64,000 nucleotides of DNA. Source: Streptomyces sp. G-G2 (lineage in GTDB: Bacteria; Actinomycetota; Actinomycetes; Streptomycetales; Streptomycetaceae). The number at the start of each line of letters is the position of its first letter. Position 1 is the stretch's first letter. This document shows, in pieces, positions 35,636 through 44,850 of the stretch. The stretch is from the NCBI RefSeq assembly GCF_030063135.1, contig NZ_JASISO010000002.1, positions 186,001-250,000 of the forward strand, given 5' to 3'. The notes beneath the pieces were generated by a model. The model saw only the letters and a program-made list of their open reading frames with translations, ran no database searches and had not been told where the DNA came from. Both the position numbers and the translations under genes were made by a program.

Positions 35636-36556
35636 ATGCGTCCCGTACACACCGCCCTCGCCGTCCTCGTGGCCGCCGTCTGGGGCTTCAACTTCGTCGT
35701 CATCGAGATCGGGCTCGGCCACTTCCCGCCGCTGCTCCTGTCCGCCCTGCGCTTCCTGGTCGCGGCCCTGCCCGCGGTGTTCTTCGTCGGGCGGCCCAAG
35801 GTCGCCTGGAAATGGATCCTCGGGGTCGGACTGGCCCTGGGCGTAGCCAAGTTCGGGCTGCTCTTCACCGGCATGGCCGCCGGGATGCCCGCCGGGCTGT
35901 CCTCGCTGGTGCTCCAGGTGCAGGCGGTCTTCACGGCGCTGATCGCGGCCGTGGTGCTGCGCGAGCGGCCCGGGCGGGTGCGGCTGGCCGGGATGGGCGT
36001 CGCCCTCGTGGGGATCGCCGTCGCGGCCGTCGACCGCGGTACCTCGGCGCCGGTGACCGGCTTCCTGCTGGTGGTCGCGGCCGCCGTCTGCTGGGGCGTG
36101 TCCAACGTGCTGACCCGCAAGGCCGCCCCGCCCGACGCGCTCAACTTCATGGTGTGGGTGTGCGCGGTGCCGGTGCTGCCCCTGTTCGGGCTCTCGCTGC
36201 TGGTGGAGGGGCCCGAGCGGGACCTGGCCGCGCTGCGGGCCCTGGACTGGTCCGGGGCGGCCGTCATCGGCTACGTCGCCTGGGTGTCCACCGTCTTCGG
36301 CTTCGGGGCCTGGGGCTACCTGCTGCGCCGCTACCCGGCCTCGTCGGTGGCGCCGTTCTCGCTGCTGGTGCCGGTCTTCGGCATGTCCTCGGCCGCGCTG
36401 GTGCTGGGCGAGGCGGTCACCCCGCTGCGCTGGGTCGCCGCCGCGCTGCTGGTCGGCGGCGTCGCGGCCACCTCGCTGACCCCGCCGCGCGGCGCCCGTA
36501 CGCCGCTCAGTGCGGCGAGCCCTCCTGGAGCGGCAGCCGCCAGTCCTGTCCGGTGA
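35636..36556 (+). CDS. EamA-family drug/metabolite exporter
   Basis: A 306-residue transporter with ten predicted membrane helices arranged as two EamA repeats (about residues 3-135 and 145-290). The first helix reads TALAVLVAAVWGFNFVVIEIG. The chosen ATG at 35636 has GGAGG directly before it, too close for ideal use; an earlier GTG at 35603 with GGAGGG between is possible but would add a charged leader ahead of helix one. Paired with the divergent LysR gene. Substrate unknown. Confidence 0.82.
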   Translation: MRPVHTALAVLVAAVWGFNFVVIEIGLGHFPPLLLSALRFLVAALPAVFFVGRPKVAWKWILGVGLALGVAKFGLLFTGMAAGMPAGLSSLVLQVQAVFTALIAAVVLRERPGRVRLAGMGVALVGIAVAAVDRGTSAPVTGFLLVVAAAVCWGVSNVLTRKAAPPDALNFMVWVCAVPVLPLFGLSLLVEGPERDLAALRALDWSGAAVIGYVAWVSTVFGFGAWGYLLRRYPASSVAPFSLLVPVFGMSSAALVLGEAVTPLRWVAAALLVGGVAATSLTPPRGARTPLSAASPPGAAAASPVR

Positions 36557-37022
36557 GGGCGACTCCGTACGAGCGGTGCGGGCGCTCGGCGACCAGGGTG
36601 AACCCGGCGCGCTGGTAGAGGGAACGCGCGGCCGTCAGTATGTCGTTGGTCCACAGCACCAGCTCGCGGTAGCCGACCGAACGGGCGAAGCCGATCACCT
36701 CGTCCACCAGCTGCGCGCCGATGCCGTGGCCGCGGCCCGCCGGGTCCACGAGCAGCAGCCGGAGCCGGGCGGTGCCGGGCGCGGCATCGCGTACGCACAT
36801 CACGGAGCCCACCGGGGCGCCGTCCAGCTCGGCGATCCAGACGCGTTCGAGGTAGGGGTCGTGGTCCTGGGCGAAATCCGCCACGATCCGCGCGACCAGG
36901 CCCTCGAACTCGCTGTTCCAGCCGAACTCGGCGGCGTAGAGGGCGCCGTGCCGCTGCACGATCCAGCCCAGATCGCCGGGTTCGGGGCGGCGGAAGCGTA
37001 CCTGCGCGCCGGGCGTGTCCAT
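36507..37022 (-). CDS. GNAT-family N-acetyltransferase
   Basis: A 171-residue GNAT protein. The acetyl-CoA site appears as LLLVDPAGRGHGIGAQLVDEVI, and the C-terminal LWTNDILTAARSLYQRAGF matches the usual Asn/Tyr region. This sequence is close to the acetyltransferase half of MarR-GNAT fusion proteins, but no MarR domain is attached. Its last 50 bp overlap the end of the convergent EamA gene. Substrate unknown. Confidence 0.88.
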   Translation of the reverse strand: MDTPGAQVRFRRPEPGDLGWIVQRHGALYAAEFGWNSEFEGLVARIVADFAQDHDPYLERVWIAELDGAPVGSVMCVRDAAPGTARLRLLLVDPAGRGHGIGAQLVDEVIGFARSVGYRELVLWTNDILTAARSLYQRAGFTLVAERPHRSYGVALTGQDWRLPLQEGSPH

Positions 37023-37045
37023 GGGATCCGAGGATACGGCGCGGT

Positions 37046-37078
37046 GCGGAGCCGGGGAACGGGGGTTCCCGGCTCCGC
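37046..37078 (-). terminator. Hairpin after the DUF937 gene
   Basis: Arms at 37046-37060 (GCGGAGCCGGGGAAC) and 37065-37078 (GTTCCCGGCTCCGC) pair with one bulged G, closing a four-base loop. It lies between the DUF937 stop and the GNAT start, both on the minus strand, so it probably separates the two. No U-tract. Confidence 0.65.
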
Positions 37079-37141
37079 GCTGCGCCGTACGGGTGAGGGC
37101 GGGCGGGGGCGGTGCGCCGGTGGGGCGGGCAGGCGGTGGCG

Positions 37142-37672
37142 CTACCTCTTGCCGCCGCCGAGGATCTGGCCCAGCAGGTCGCCGAGGCCGCCGCCGGGGG
37201 AGGGGGCCGCGCCCGGGGCGGGGGTGCCCGGGGCCTGGGGGGCGCCCGCCCCGCCCTTGCCCGCGGCCGCGCGCTTGGCGAAGACGGCCAGCAGGACCGG
37301 GATCAGCAGCTCGATGACCCGGCTGACGGTGGGGGCGGGGATGCCGGTCTTCTTGGAGACCGCCGCGGCGACCGGCCTGCTCACCTTGGCCAGCACCCCG
37401 GCCATCAGGCCGCCGCCCAGCAGGCCGCCGCCGAGGGTGGCCACGCCCTGGAGCGGCGGCTCGGTCACCTCGGCGACGGCCTGGCGGACCTCGACGCCGT
37501 CGTCGTCGTCCGTGTCGGCCTTCTGCTGGAGGTCGCCGGTCATCGCGCCGACGGTGGTGGTGATCGTGTCGCGCGCGCCCGAGGCGTCGGTACCCAGCAG
37601 ACCCGCGATCTCGGTCAGCCTGTCGTCGCCCAGCTCGCTGAGCACGTCGTCCTGGAAAGAAGGTTCGCTCAT
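37142..37672 (-). CDS. DUF937-family protein
   Basis: A 176-residue protein. The start MSEPSFQDDVLSELGDDRL, a Gly-rich middle (TLGGGLLGGGLMAGVLA) and a long conserved helix (AVSKKTGIPAPTVSRVIELLIPVLLAVFAK) are characteristic of the DUF937 family, followed by a Pro/Gly/Ala tail ending GLGDLLGQILGGGKR. The function of the family is unknown. Start ATG 37670-37672. No neighbour obviously shares its role. Confidence 0.82.
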   Translation of the reverse strand: MSEPSFQDDVLSELGDDRLTEIAGLLGTDASGARDTITTTVGAMTGDLQQKADTDDDDGVEVRQAVAEVTEPPLQGVATLGGGLLGGGLMAGVLAKVSRPVAAAVSKKTGIPAPTVSRVIELLIPVLLAVFAKRAAAGKGGAGAPQAPGTPAPGAAPSPGGGLGDLLGQILGGGKR

Positions 37673-37785
37673 GCCTGAAACGCTACGTCTGCGGCGATTT
37701 GGCGGCACCTCGGGTAACGGATGGATAAAGCCTCGGATCTCTGTGCAACCGTCCGTACGCATCGCGGGTCGTATGGTGCGTCGGT

Positions 37786-37880
37786 ACTTCCGGGAGGGGA
37801 TCTGGGGGGATCGGGAAGTCCGATGTGGGAGGGGTAACCGTGAGGGGGTCCGGCCGAGAGGCCGGACCCCCTTTCGTTTT
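37786..37880 (+). ncRNA. Candidate small RNA: G-rich hairpin plus intrinsic terminator
   Basis: A stem ACTTCC (37786-37791) / GGAAGT (37814-37819) encloses four G-runs (37792-37815) that fit a G-quadruplex. Downstream a perfect 12-bp hairpin (GGGGGTCCGGCC at 37844-37855, loop GAGA, GGCCGGACCCCC at 37860-37871) is followed by TTTCGTTTT, a textbook rightward terminator. No gene precedes it on this strand for more than 1.2 kb, so it probably ends a short transcript starting about 37780. A weak TATGGT at 37772-37777 is the only -10-like sequence. Confidence 0.5.
37844..37880 (+). terminator. Strong intrinsic terminator upstream of recD2
   Basis: A perfect 12-base-pair stem with a GAGA tetraloop is followed by a T-rich run (TTTCGTTTT). 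It sits between the divergent DUF937 and recD2 genes and points right, so it does not end either of them. Confidence 0.88.
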
Positions 37881-37926
37881 CCACAGGTCCGCACAGGCTG
37901 TCGGCGGCTGCCGCTAGCGTTGCGCC

Positions 37927-40170
37927 ATGGGGACGGACAGTGCGGTGGGCACGGCGGTGATCGAGGGGGTCCTCGAACGCATCACGTACGCCAATGAGGA
38001 GAGCGGCTACACGGTCGCCCGCGTGGACACCGGGCGCGGCGGCGGCGACCTCCTCACGGTGGTCGGTTCGCTGCTCGGGGCCCAACCCGGCGAATCCCTG
38101 CGGATGGAGGGCCGTTGGGGATCCCACCCGCAATTCGGCAAGCAGTTCACCGTGGAGAACTACTCCACCGTGCTCCCCGCCACCATCCAGGGCATCCGCC
38201 GCTACCTCGGCTCCGGCCTGATCAAGGGCATCGGCCCGAAGATCGCCGACCGGATCGTCGAGCACTTCGGCGTGAGCACCCTGGACGTGATCGAGGACGA
38301 GCCGAAGCGGCTGGTCGAGGTTCCCGGGCTCGGGCCCAAGCGGACGAAGATGATCGGCGCCGCCTGGGAGGAGCAGAAGGCCATCAAGGAGGTCATGATC
38401 TTCCTCCAGGGCGTCGGGGTCTCCACCTCCATCGCGGTCCGCATCTACAAGAAGTACGCCGACGCCTCCATCTCGGTGGTCCGCAACCAGCCCTACCGGC
38501 TCGCCGCCGACGTGTGGGGCATCGGGTTCCTGACCGCGGACAAGATTGCCCAGTCCGTCGGCATCCCGCACGACAGCCCCGAACGGGTGAAGGCCGGGCT
38601 CCAGTACGCCCTTTCCCAGTCCACCGACCAGGGCCACTGCTTCCTGCCCGAGGACCGGCTGATCGCCGAGGGGGTCAAGCTGCTCCAGGTGGACACCGGC
38701 CTGGTCATCGACTGCCTGGCCGAACTCGCCGCGGACCCCGAGGGGGTCGTCCGCGAGCCGGTGCCCGACCCGCAGGGCGGCCCGCCGCTGACCGCGGTCT
38801 ACCTGGTGCCCTTCCACCGGGCCGAACTCTCCCTGGTCGGCCAGCTGCGGCGGCTGCTCCAGACCGAGGAGGACCGGATGCCCGCCTTCCGGGACGTCGA
38901 CTGGGAGAAGGCGCTGGGCTGGCTGGCCGGGAAGACGGGAGCCACCCTCGCGCCCGAGCAGCGGGACGCGGTGAAACTGGCGCTCACCCGTCGGGTCGCG
39001 GTGCTCACGGGCGGGCCCGGCTGCGGGAAGTCCTTCACCGTGCGCTCGATCGTGGAGCTGGCCCGGGCCAAGAAGGCCAAGGTGGTGCTCGCCGCGCCCA
39101 CCGGGCGGGCCGCCAAGCGGCTCGCGGAGCTGACGGGGGCCGACGCCTCCACCGTGCACCGGCTGCTGGAGCTGAAGCCGGGCGGGGACGCGGCGTACGA
39201 CCGGGAGCGGCCGCTGGACGCGGACCTGGTGGTGGTCGACGAGGCCTCGATGCTGGACCTGCTGCTGGCCAACAAACTGGTCAAGGCCGTGGCGCCGGGG
39301 GCCCATCTGCTGCTGGTGGGCGATGTGGACCAGCTGCCGTCGGTCGGCGCGGGCGAGGTGCTGCGGGACCTGCTGGCCGAGGGCGGGCCGGTGCCCGCCG
39401 TACGGCTCACCCGGATCTTCCGGCAGGCCCAGCAGTCGGGGGTGGTCACCAACGCCCACCGCATCAACACCGGACTGCCGCCGATCACCGAGGGGCTGCC
39501 CGACTTCTTCCTCTTCGCCGAGGAGGACACCGAGGAGGCGGGGCGGCTCACCGTGGACGTGGCGGCCCGCCGGATCCCGGCCCGGTTCGGCCTCGATCCG
39601 CGCCGCGACATCCAGGTACTGGCGCCCATGCACCGGGGCCCGGCGGGCGCCGGGACGCTCAACGGGCTGCTCCAGCAGGCGATCACCCCCGCCCGGCCGC
39701 AGCTGCCGGAGAAGCGCTTCGGCGGGCGGGTGTTCCGCGTGGGTGACAAGGTGACCCAGATCAGGAACAACTATGACAAGGGTGCCAACGGCGTCTTCAA
39801 CGGGACGGTCGGCGTGGTCACGGGCCTGGACCTCGACGAACAGCGGCTGACCGTCCGGACCGACGAGGACGAGGAGGTGGCGTACGAGTTCTCCGAGTTG
39901 GACGAGCTGGTCCACGCGTACGCCGTCACCATCCACCGCTCCCAGGGGAGTGAATATCCCGCGGTCGTGATCCCGGTCACGACCGGGGCTTGGATGATGC
40001 TCCAGCGCAACCTGCTCTACACGGCTGTGACGAGGGCGAAGAAGCTCGTGGTGCTGGTGGGCTCCCGCAAGGCCCTTGCCCAGGCGGTCCGCACGGTTTC
40101 CGCAGGCCGGAGGTACACGGCGGTCGCGGCTAGGCTGTCCGGCCGCATACCGGTGGGAAACATCACCTAG
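37927..40170 (+). CDS. RecD2-type ATP-dependent DNA helicase
   Basis: A 747-residue superfamily 1B helicase. An N-terminal domain with helix-hairpin-helix repeats (IKGIGPKIADRI, VPGLGPKRTKMI; about residues 97-145) precedes the motor. Walker A is GGPGCGKS near 362-369, Walker B VVVDEASMLD near 434, motif III GDVDQLPSVG, and motif VI near 668 (TIHRSQGSEYP). RecD2 proteins act without RecBC in 5'-3' unwinding for DNA repair. The ATG at 37927 follows CTAGCGTTGCGCC with no strong site. It ends about 170 bp before citA. Confidence 0.92.
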   Translation: MGTDSAVGTAVIEGVLERITYANEESGYTVARVDTGRGGGDLLTVVGSLLGAQPGESLRMEGRWGSHPQFGKQFTVENYSTVLPATIQGIRRYLGSGLIKGIGPKIADRIVEHFGVSTLDVIEDEPKRLVEVPGLGPKRTKMIGAAWEEQKAIKEVMIFLQGVGVSTSIAVRIYKKYADASISVVRNQPYRLAADVWGIGFLTADKIAQSVGIPHDSPERVKAGLQYALSQSTDQGHCFLPEDRLIAEGVKLLQVDTGLVIDCLAELAADPEGVVREPVPDPQGGPPLTAVYLVPFHRAELSLVGQLRRLLQTEEDRMPAFRDVDWEKALGWLAGKTGATLAPEQRDAVKLALTRRVAVLTGGPGCGKSFTVRSIVELARAKKAKVVLAAPTGRAAKRLAELTGADASTVHRLLELKPGGDAAYDRERPLDADLVVVDEASMLDLLLANKLVKAVAPGAHLLLVGDVDQLPSVGAGEVLRDLLAEGGPVPAVRLTRIFRQAQQSGVVTNAHRINTGLPPITEGLPDFFLFAEEDTEEAGRLTVDVAARRIPARFGLDPRRDIQVLAPMHRGPAGAGTLNGLLQQAITPARPQLPEKRFGGRVFRVGDKVTQIRNNYDKGANGVFNGTVGVVTGLDLDEQRLTVRTDEDEEVAYEFSELDELVHAYAVTIHRSQGSEYPAVVIPVTTGAWMMLQRNLLYTAVTRAKKLVVLVGSRKALAQAVRTVSAGRRYTAVAARLSGRIPVGNIT

Positions 40171-40209
40171 GGTTTCGGCAACTGGCCCAGAGGGGGCAGG
40201 ATGGGAAGG

Positions 40210-40232
40210 TTGGCGGCACTGAGTGCCGCCAA
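40210..40232. promoter_or_regulatory. Perfect 23-bp dyad upstream of citrate synthase
   Basis: Arms TTGGCGGCACT (40210-40220) and AGTGCCGCCAA (40222-40232) are perfect inverted repeats around a single G. It lies 40 bp after the recD2 stop and about 106 bp before the citA start. It could be a repressor operator for citA or a hairpin ending recD2, though it is followed by AAAAGC rather than T residues. Confidence 0.6.
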
Positions 40233-40337
40233 AAGCACCAAACGCCGACCCCGAGTGCACTCTCCTGCGCCAAATGGGGGAAGGTAGAGGCAGTCAGGGC
40301 ACCTCGAAGAAGAGGCACTACGTCGGTGAGGGATGAC

Positions 40338-41627
40338 GTGAGCGACAACTCTGTAGTACTCCGGTACGCGGACGGTGAATACACCTACCCGGTGGTCGAG
40401 AGCACCGTCGGTGACCAGGGCTTCGATATTTCGAAGCTGCGGGCCCAGACCGGGCTCGTCACCTTGGACAGTGGCTACGGCAACACCGCCGCCTACAAGT
40501 CTGCGATTACCTACCTCGACGGCGAGCAGGGAATCCTGCGTTACCGCGGTTACCCGATCGAGCAGCTGGCCGAACGTTCGACCTTCATCGAGGTCGCGTA
40601 CCTGCTGATCAACGGTGAGCTGCCGACCGTCGACCAGCTCGCGTCGTTCCGCAACGAGATCACCCAGCACACGCTGCTGCACGAGGACGTGAAGCGCTTC
40701 TACGACGGCTTCCCCCGTGACGCGCATCCGATGGCGATGCTGTCCTCCGTGGTCAGCGCGTTGTCGACGTTCTATCAGGACAGCCACAACCCGTTCGACG
40801 ACAAGCAGCGCCACCTCTCGACGATCCGGTTGCTCGCCAAGCTGCCGACCATCGCGGCCTACGCGTACAAGAAGTCGGTCGGCCACCCGGTCGTCTACCC
40901 GCGCAACGACCTCGGCTACGTCGAGAACTTCCTGCGCATGACGTTCTCCGTGCCGGCCCAGGAGTACGACCTGGACCCGGTCGTCGTCTCGGCGCTCGAC
41001 AAGCTGCTCATCCTGCACGCGGACCACGAGCAGAACTGTTCGACCTCCACCGTGCGTCTGGTCGGCTCCTCGCAGGCGAACATGTTCGCCTCGATCTCCG
41101 CGGGCATCAGCGCGCTGTGGGGCCCGCTGCACGGTGGCGCCAACCAGTCCGTTCTGGAGATGCTCGAAGGCATCAAGAACGACGGCGGCGACGTCGACGC
41201 CTTCATCCGCAAGGTGAAGAACAAGGAAGACGGCGTCCGCCTGATGGGCTTCGGACACCGCGTCTACAAGAGCTTCGACCCCCGGGCGAAGATCATCAAG
41301 GCCGCGGCGCACGATGTCCTCTCGGCGCTCGGCAAGAGCGACGAGCTGCTCGACATCGCGCTCAAGCTGGAAGAGCACGCGCTGGCCGACGACTACTTCG
41401 TCTCGCGCAACCTCTACCCGAACGTGGACTTCTACACCGGTCTCATCTACCGGGCCATGGGCTTCCCGACCGAGATGTTCACCGTGCTCTTCGCGATCGG
41501 CCGCCTTCCCGGCTGGATCGCCCAGTGGCACGAGATGATCAAGGAGCCGGGATCCCGCATCGGGCGCCCGCGCCAGATCTACACCGGCGAGGTCCTGCGC
41601 GACTTCGTCCCGGTCGAGGCCCGCTGA
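40338..41627 (+). CDS. gltA: Citrate synthase
   Basis: A 429-residue type II citrate synthase that condenses acetyl-CoA with oxaloacetate at the entry of the citric acid cycle. Catalytic residues are visible as His in GPLHGGANQ, His in GFGHRVYK and Asp in PNVDFYTG. The GTG at 40338 gives MSDNSVVLRYADGEYTYP, matching other Streptomyces proteins, and GAGGG precedes it by five bases; a GTG 12 bases upstream is less likely. A strong terminator follows. In S. coelicolor the corresponding gene is called citA. Confidence 0.96.
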   Translation: MSDNSVVLRYADGEYTYPVVESTVGDQGFDISKLRAQTGLVTLDSGYGNTAAYKSAITYLDGEQGILRYRGYPIEQLAERSTFIEVAYLLINGELPTVDQLASFRNEITQHTLLHEDVKRFYDGFPRDAHPMAMLSSVVSALSTFYQDSHNPFDDKQRHLSTIRLLAKLPTIAAYAYKKSVGHPVVYPRNDLGYVENFLRMTFSVPAQEYDLDPVVVSALDKLLILHADHEQNCSTSTVRLVGSSQANMFASISAGISALWGPLHGGANQSVLEMLEGIKNDGGDVDAFIRKVKNKEDGVRLMGFGHRVYKSFDPRAKIIKAAAHDVLSALGKSDELLDIALKLEEHALADDYFVSRNLYPNVDFYTGLIYRAMGFPTEMFTVLFAIGRLPGWIAQWHEMIKEPGSRIGRPRQIYTGEVLRDFVPVEAR

Positions 41628-41689
41628 CCTTCGCTCAGCCCGTTCGCCGACGCGCCCGCCGACCCCGGTCGGTCCGCCCGCGGCAGCGA

Positions 41690-41740
41690 AAAGCGCCCCG
41701 CCGTCGATCCCCCCACGGGTCGACGGTCGGGGCGCTTTCC
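41690..41740 (+). terminator. Terminator after citrate synthase
   Basis: An 18-base-pair stem (AAAGCGCCCCG plus CCGTCGA, paired with TCGACGG plus CGGGGCGCTTT, one bulged T) closes a 12-base loop and is followed by CCTTTCC. It lies 63 bp past the citA stop. Confidence 0.85.
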
Positions 41741-41745
41741 TTTCC

Positions 41746-42045
41746 CCGGTACGGATTCCCCCCACGGGACCCGAGCCGAGGCGTCGGTGAGGAGCGTGCT
41801 GGACGCTCCAACGGGGGTGTCCGCCGGGACCCGTTCGGATCGGGAGGGCCGCTCAAGGCTTCCCGCGGGCACGTGTCCCGGCCGGCCGATGCCTGCGGAC
41901 GTCCCCCAAGACCTCCGTGAACGTCCCCCAAGACGTTCCTGGCACCGCCCCATTAGACCCGCGTCACCACCGGATGGTTACGTTGGAATCACTGTGATCT
42001 GCGTCTCCTGTGAAGGAGTTGTGTGCACGGTGGGGAGACGGACCG
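41746..42045. other. Intergenic region between citA and copA ends
   Basis: About 300 bases with no convincing gene. It contains two direct copies of acgtcccccaagac (41899-41912 and 41921-41934), 22 bp apart. A GTG-led frame near 41995 is Cys-rich (VICVSCEGVVCT) but then runs antisense into copA and lacks support. Confidence 0.5.
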
Positions 42046-44325
42046 TTAACGGAAGGAACGCAGCCGCAGGCTGTTGCTCACCACGAAAACGGAGGAGAAC
42101 GCCATCGCGGCCCCCGCGATCATCGGGTTGAGCAGCCCGGCCGCCGCCAGCGGCAGCGCCGCCACGTTGTAGCCGAACGCCCAGAACAGGTTGCCCTTGA
42201 TGATGGCCAGGGTGCGCCGGGAGAGCCGGATCGCGTCCGCCGCCACCCGCAGGTCGCCCCGCACGAGGGTCAGGTCGCCGGCCTCGATGGCCGCGTCCGT
42301 GCCCGTGCCCATCGCCAGCCCGAGGTCCGCCTGGGCCAGCGCCGCCGCGTCGTTGACCCCGTCGCCGACCATGGCGACCGTACGGCCCTGCGCCTGCAAG
42401 CGGCGTACGACGTCCACCTTGTCCTGCGGGAGCACCTCGGCGATCACCTCGTCGATGCCCACCGCGCGGGCCACCGACTCGGCCACGGCCTTGTTGTCCC
42501 CGGTCAGCAGGACCGGGGTCAGGCCCAGTGCCCGCAGCCGGGTCACCGCCTCGGCGCTGGTCTCCTTGACCGCGTCGGCGACGGTGAGCACCCCGCGCGC
42601 CGCGCCGTCCCAGGCCACCAACACCGCTGTACTGCCCGCGGCTTCGGCGGTGGCCTTGGCCCGCGCGAGGTCCTCGGGCAGGGCGATCGACCAGTCGGCC
42701 AGCAGCTGTTCGCGGCCCACCAGGACGGCGTGGCCGTCCACCACGCCCTGGACACCGAGCCCGGCGAGGTTGCGGAAGTCCTCCGGGACCGGCAGCGAGC
42801 CCGCGCGCTCGGCGGCTCCGGTGGCGATGGCCCGGGCGATCGGATGCTCGGAGGCGTGCTCCAGGGACCCGGCCAGGCGCAGCAGTTCGCGTGCGTCGGT
42901 GCCCTCGGCGGGGTGGACCCCGGCCAGGGTCATCCGGCCGGTGGTGACCGTACCGGTCTTGTCCAGGACGACGGTGTCCACGCGCCGGGTGGACTCCAGT
43001 ACCTCGGGGCCCTTGATCAGGATGCCGAGCTGCGCGCCCCGCCCCGTGCCCACCAGCAGGGCGGTCGGCGTGGCCAGCCCGAGGGCGCAGGGGCAGGCGA
43101 TGATCAGGACGGCCACGGCGGCGGCGAACGCGGCGGTGGGGTCGTCGGTGATCAGCAGCCAGGTCACCCAGGTGCCGAGCGCGAGCAGCAGCACGATGGG
43201 CACGAAGATCCCGGAGATGCGGTCGGCCAGTCGCTGGACCTGGGCCTTTCCGTTCTGCGCCTGTTCGACCAGCTGGGCCATCCGGGCGAGCTGGGTGTCG
43301 GCGCCGACCCGGGTGGCCTCGATGGCCAGCCGCCCGGAGGTGTTGACGGTGGCCCCGGTGACGGAGTCGCCGACGCCCACCTCGACCGGGACGGATTCGC
43401 CGGTCAGCATCGAGGCGTCCACGGCGGAGCTGCCCTCGACGACCGTGCCGTCGGTGGCGATCTTCTCGCCGGGGCGTACGACGAACCGGTCGCCGACTGC
43501 CAGGGCGCTCACCGGGATCCGGACCTCGGCGCCGCCGCGCAGCACGGTGACGTCCTTGGCGCCCAGGTGCAGCAGGGCCTTGAGGGCCGCGCCCGCCTTC
43601 CGCTTGGAGCGGGCCTCCAGGTAGCGGCCGAGCAGGATGAACCCGACGACCCCGGCGGCGACTTCGAGGTAGATGGAGGAGGCGCCGTCCGTGCGGGAGG
43701 CCGTGAACTCGAACCCGTGCCGCATGCCGGGCATTCCGGCGTGGCCGAAGAACAGGGCCCACAGGGACCAGGCGAAGGCCGCCCCGGTGCCGACCGAGAC
43801 CAGGGTGTCCATGGTGGCGGCGCCGTGCTTGGCGTTGGTCCAGGCGGCCCGGTGGAAGGGGAGGGCGCCCCAGACGACGACGGGGGCGGCCAGGGTGAGC
43901 GAGAGCCACTGCCAGTTGTCGAACTGGAGGGCCGGCACCATCGCGAGCAGGACGACGGGCAGGGCGAGGGCGACGGAGACCCGCAGCCGCTGGCGCAGCG
44001 CCGCGAGCTCGGGGTCCGCCTCGGCGGCCGTTCCGGCATCCGCCGCCGCTCGCGCCGCTTGCGCCGCGGGCTCGGGGGCCGGTGGCGGGGGCTCCTCGGC
44101 GGTGTACCCGGTCTTGACGACGGTGGCGATCAGGTCGGCGACCCGGACGTCGGGGGTGTGGGACACCCTCGCCTTCTCGGTGGCGTAGTTCACCGTGGCG
44201 GTGACGCCGTCCATCCGGTTCAGCTTCTTCTCGATGCGGGCCGCGCAGGAGGCGCAGGTCATTCCGCCGATCGTCAGCTCGACCTCGGCCGCTATCGGTC
44301 CGTCGTGCACGGTACTGCTGGTCAT
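42046..44325 (-). CDS. copA: Copper-exporting P1B-type ATPase
   Basis: A 759-residue P-type ATPase. One N-terminal metal-binding domain has GMTCASC near residue 21. Transmembrane helices follow, with the metal-selecting CPC motif in [13 protein letters not shown] near 413. The phosphorylated Asp is in DKTGTVTTG near 455, the SEHP motif near 490, and [10 protein letters not shown] near 658. It pumps Cu(I) out of the cell. It lies 137 bp downstream of copZ on the same strand, with a CsoR-type site ahead of copZ, so copper-induced expression of both is expected. Confidence 0.94.
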   Translation of the reverse strand: MTSSTVHDGPIAAEVELTIGGMTCASCAARIEKKLNRMDGVTATVNYATEKARVSHTPDVRVADLIATVVKTGYTAEEPPPPAPEPAAQAARAAADAGTAAEADPELAALRQRLRVSVALALPVVLLAMVPALQFDNWQWLSLTLAAPVVVWGALPFHRAAWTNAKHGAATMDTLVSVGTGAAFAWSLWALFFGHAGMPGMRHGFEFTASRTDGASSIYLEVAAGVVGFILLGRYLEARSKRKAGAALKALLHLGAKDVTVLRGGAEVRIPVSALAVGDRFVVRPGEKIATDGTVVEGSSAVDASMLTGESVPVEVGVGDSVTGATVNTSGRLAIEATRVGADTQLARMAQLVEQAQNGKAQVQRLADRISGIFVPIVLLLALGTWVTWLLITDDPTAAFAAAVAVLIIACPCALGLATPTALLVGTGRGAQLGILIKGPEVLESTRRVDTVVLDKTGTVTTGRMTLAGVHPAEGTDARELLRLAGSLEHASEHPIARAIATGAAERAGSLPVPEDFRNLAGLGVQGVVDGHAVLVGREQLLADWSIALPEDLARAKATAEAAGSTAVLVAWDGAARGVLTVADAVKETSAEAVTRLRALGLTPVLLTGDNKAVAESVARAVGIDEVIAEVLPQDKVDVVRRLQAQGRTVAMVGDGVNDAAALAQADLGLAMGTGTDAAIEAGDLTLVRGDLRVAADAIRLSRRTLAIIKGNLFWAFGYNVAALPLAAAGLLNPMIAGAAMAFSSVFVVSNSLRLRSFR

Positions 44326-44428
44326 GTCCGGCTCCAGGGGGATGGCCGGGTCCGTACGGAACCAGTATGAGCTGGACGGTACGGCCCGGCGAAGTGCTGC
44401 GGAGGAGGAGGGGTCTGCCGGTGCGCCC

Positions 44429-44456
44429 GGGGGCCCGGGCCGGAGCCCGGGCCCCC
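44429..44456 (-). terminator. Hairpin between copZ and copA
   Basis: A 12-base-pair stem (GGGGGCCCGGGC with GCCCGGGCCCCC) around a CGGA tetraloop lies seven bases past the copZ stop. It may attenuate rather than stop transcription into copA, since no separate CsoR-type site was seen before copA and no U-tract follows. Confidence 0.7.
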
Positions 44457-44462
44457 GGAGGC

Positions 44463-44696
44463 TCAGGCCCGGCCCGCGTACGCGTATCCGGCCTCGTCCA
44501 CGGCCGCGCGGACGTCGTCCTCGGTGAGCGGCGCGGCGGAGACGACGGTGACCTCGCCGGTGGCCGCGACGGCCTTGACCGAACTGACGCCCGGGAGCGC
44601 GGTCAGCTCGGAGGTCACGGCGCCTTCGCAGTGGCCGCAGGTCATGCCGGTCACCCGGTAGACGGTGGTGGTCTGGGTGTCCGTCTCGGCGCTCAT
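44463..44696 (-). CDS. copZ: CopZ-like copper chaperone
   Basis: A 77-residue heavy-metal-associated domain protein. The metal-binding motif GMTCGHC lies near residues 17-23, followed by the usual ferredoxin-like core and the final GYAYAGRA. It hands Cu(I) to CopA and buffers it in the cytosol. It is the first gene after the CsoR-type operator. Confidence 0.93.
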   Translation of the reverse strand: MSAETDTQTTTVYRVTGMTCGHCEGAVTSELTALPGVSSVKAVAATGEVTVVSAAPLTEDDVRAAVDEAGYAYAGRA

Positions 44697-44775
44697 GTCG
44701 TTCTCCTCATCGGGGGCGTTCGTGGTGGCAGGGAGGCGGTGGATCGCTCCACCCTCGTGCCTACTGCTCCAGACT

Positions 44776-44792
44776 ATACCCCTAGGGGGTAT
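44776..44792. promoter_or_regulatory. CsoR-type copper operator upstream of copZ
   Basis: The sequence atacccctagggggtat is a near-perfect palindrome with the ATACCC...GGGTAT core typical of CsoR operators in Streptomyces. It lies 80 bp before the copZ start. In low copper CsoR would repress copZ and probably copA. Confidence 0.85.
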
Positions 44793-44850
44793 GGAAGCGA
44801 GCCTCGACGCTCGCGGTGACCGGTGGACAGGGCGCGTTCACCATAGGTAA

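Noticed and set aside
37669..40260. Leftward frame opposite recD2
   Set aside because: Shadow of a gene with full helicase motifs.
41787..42131. Cys-containing rightward frame in the citA-copA gap
   Set aside because: Most of it has no codon bias and it ends antisense within copA.
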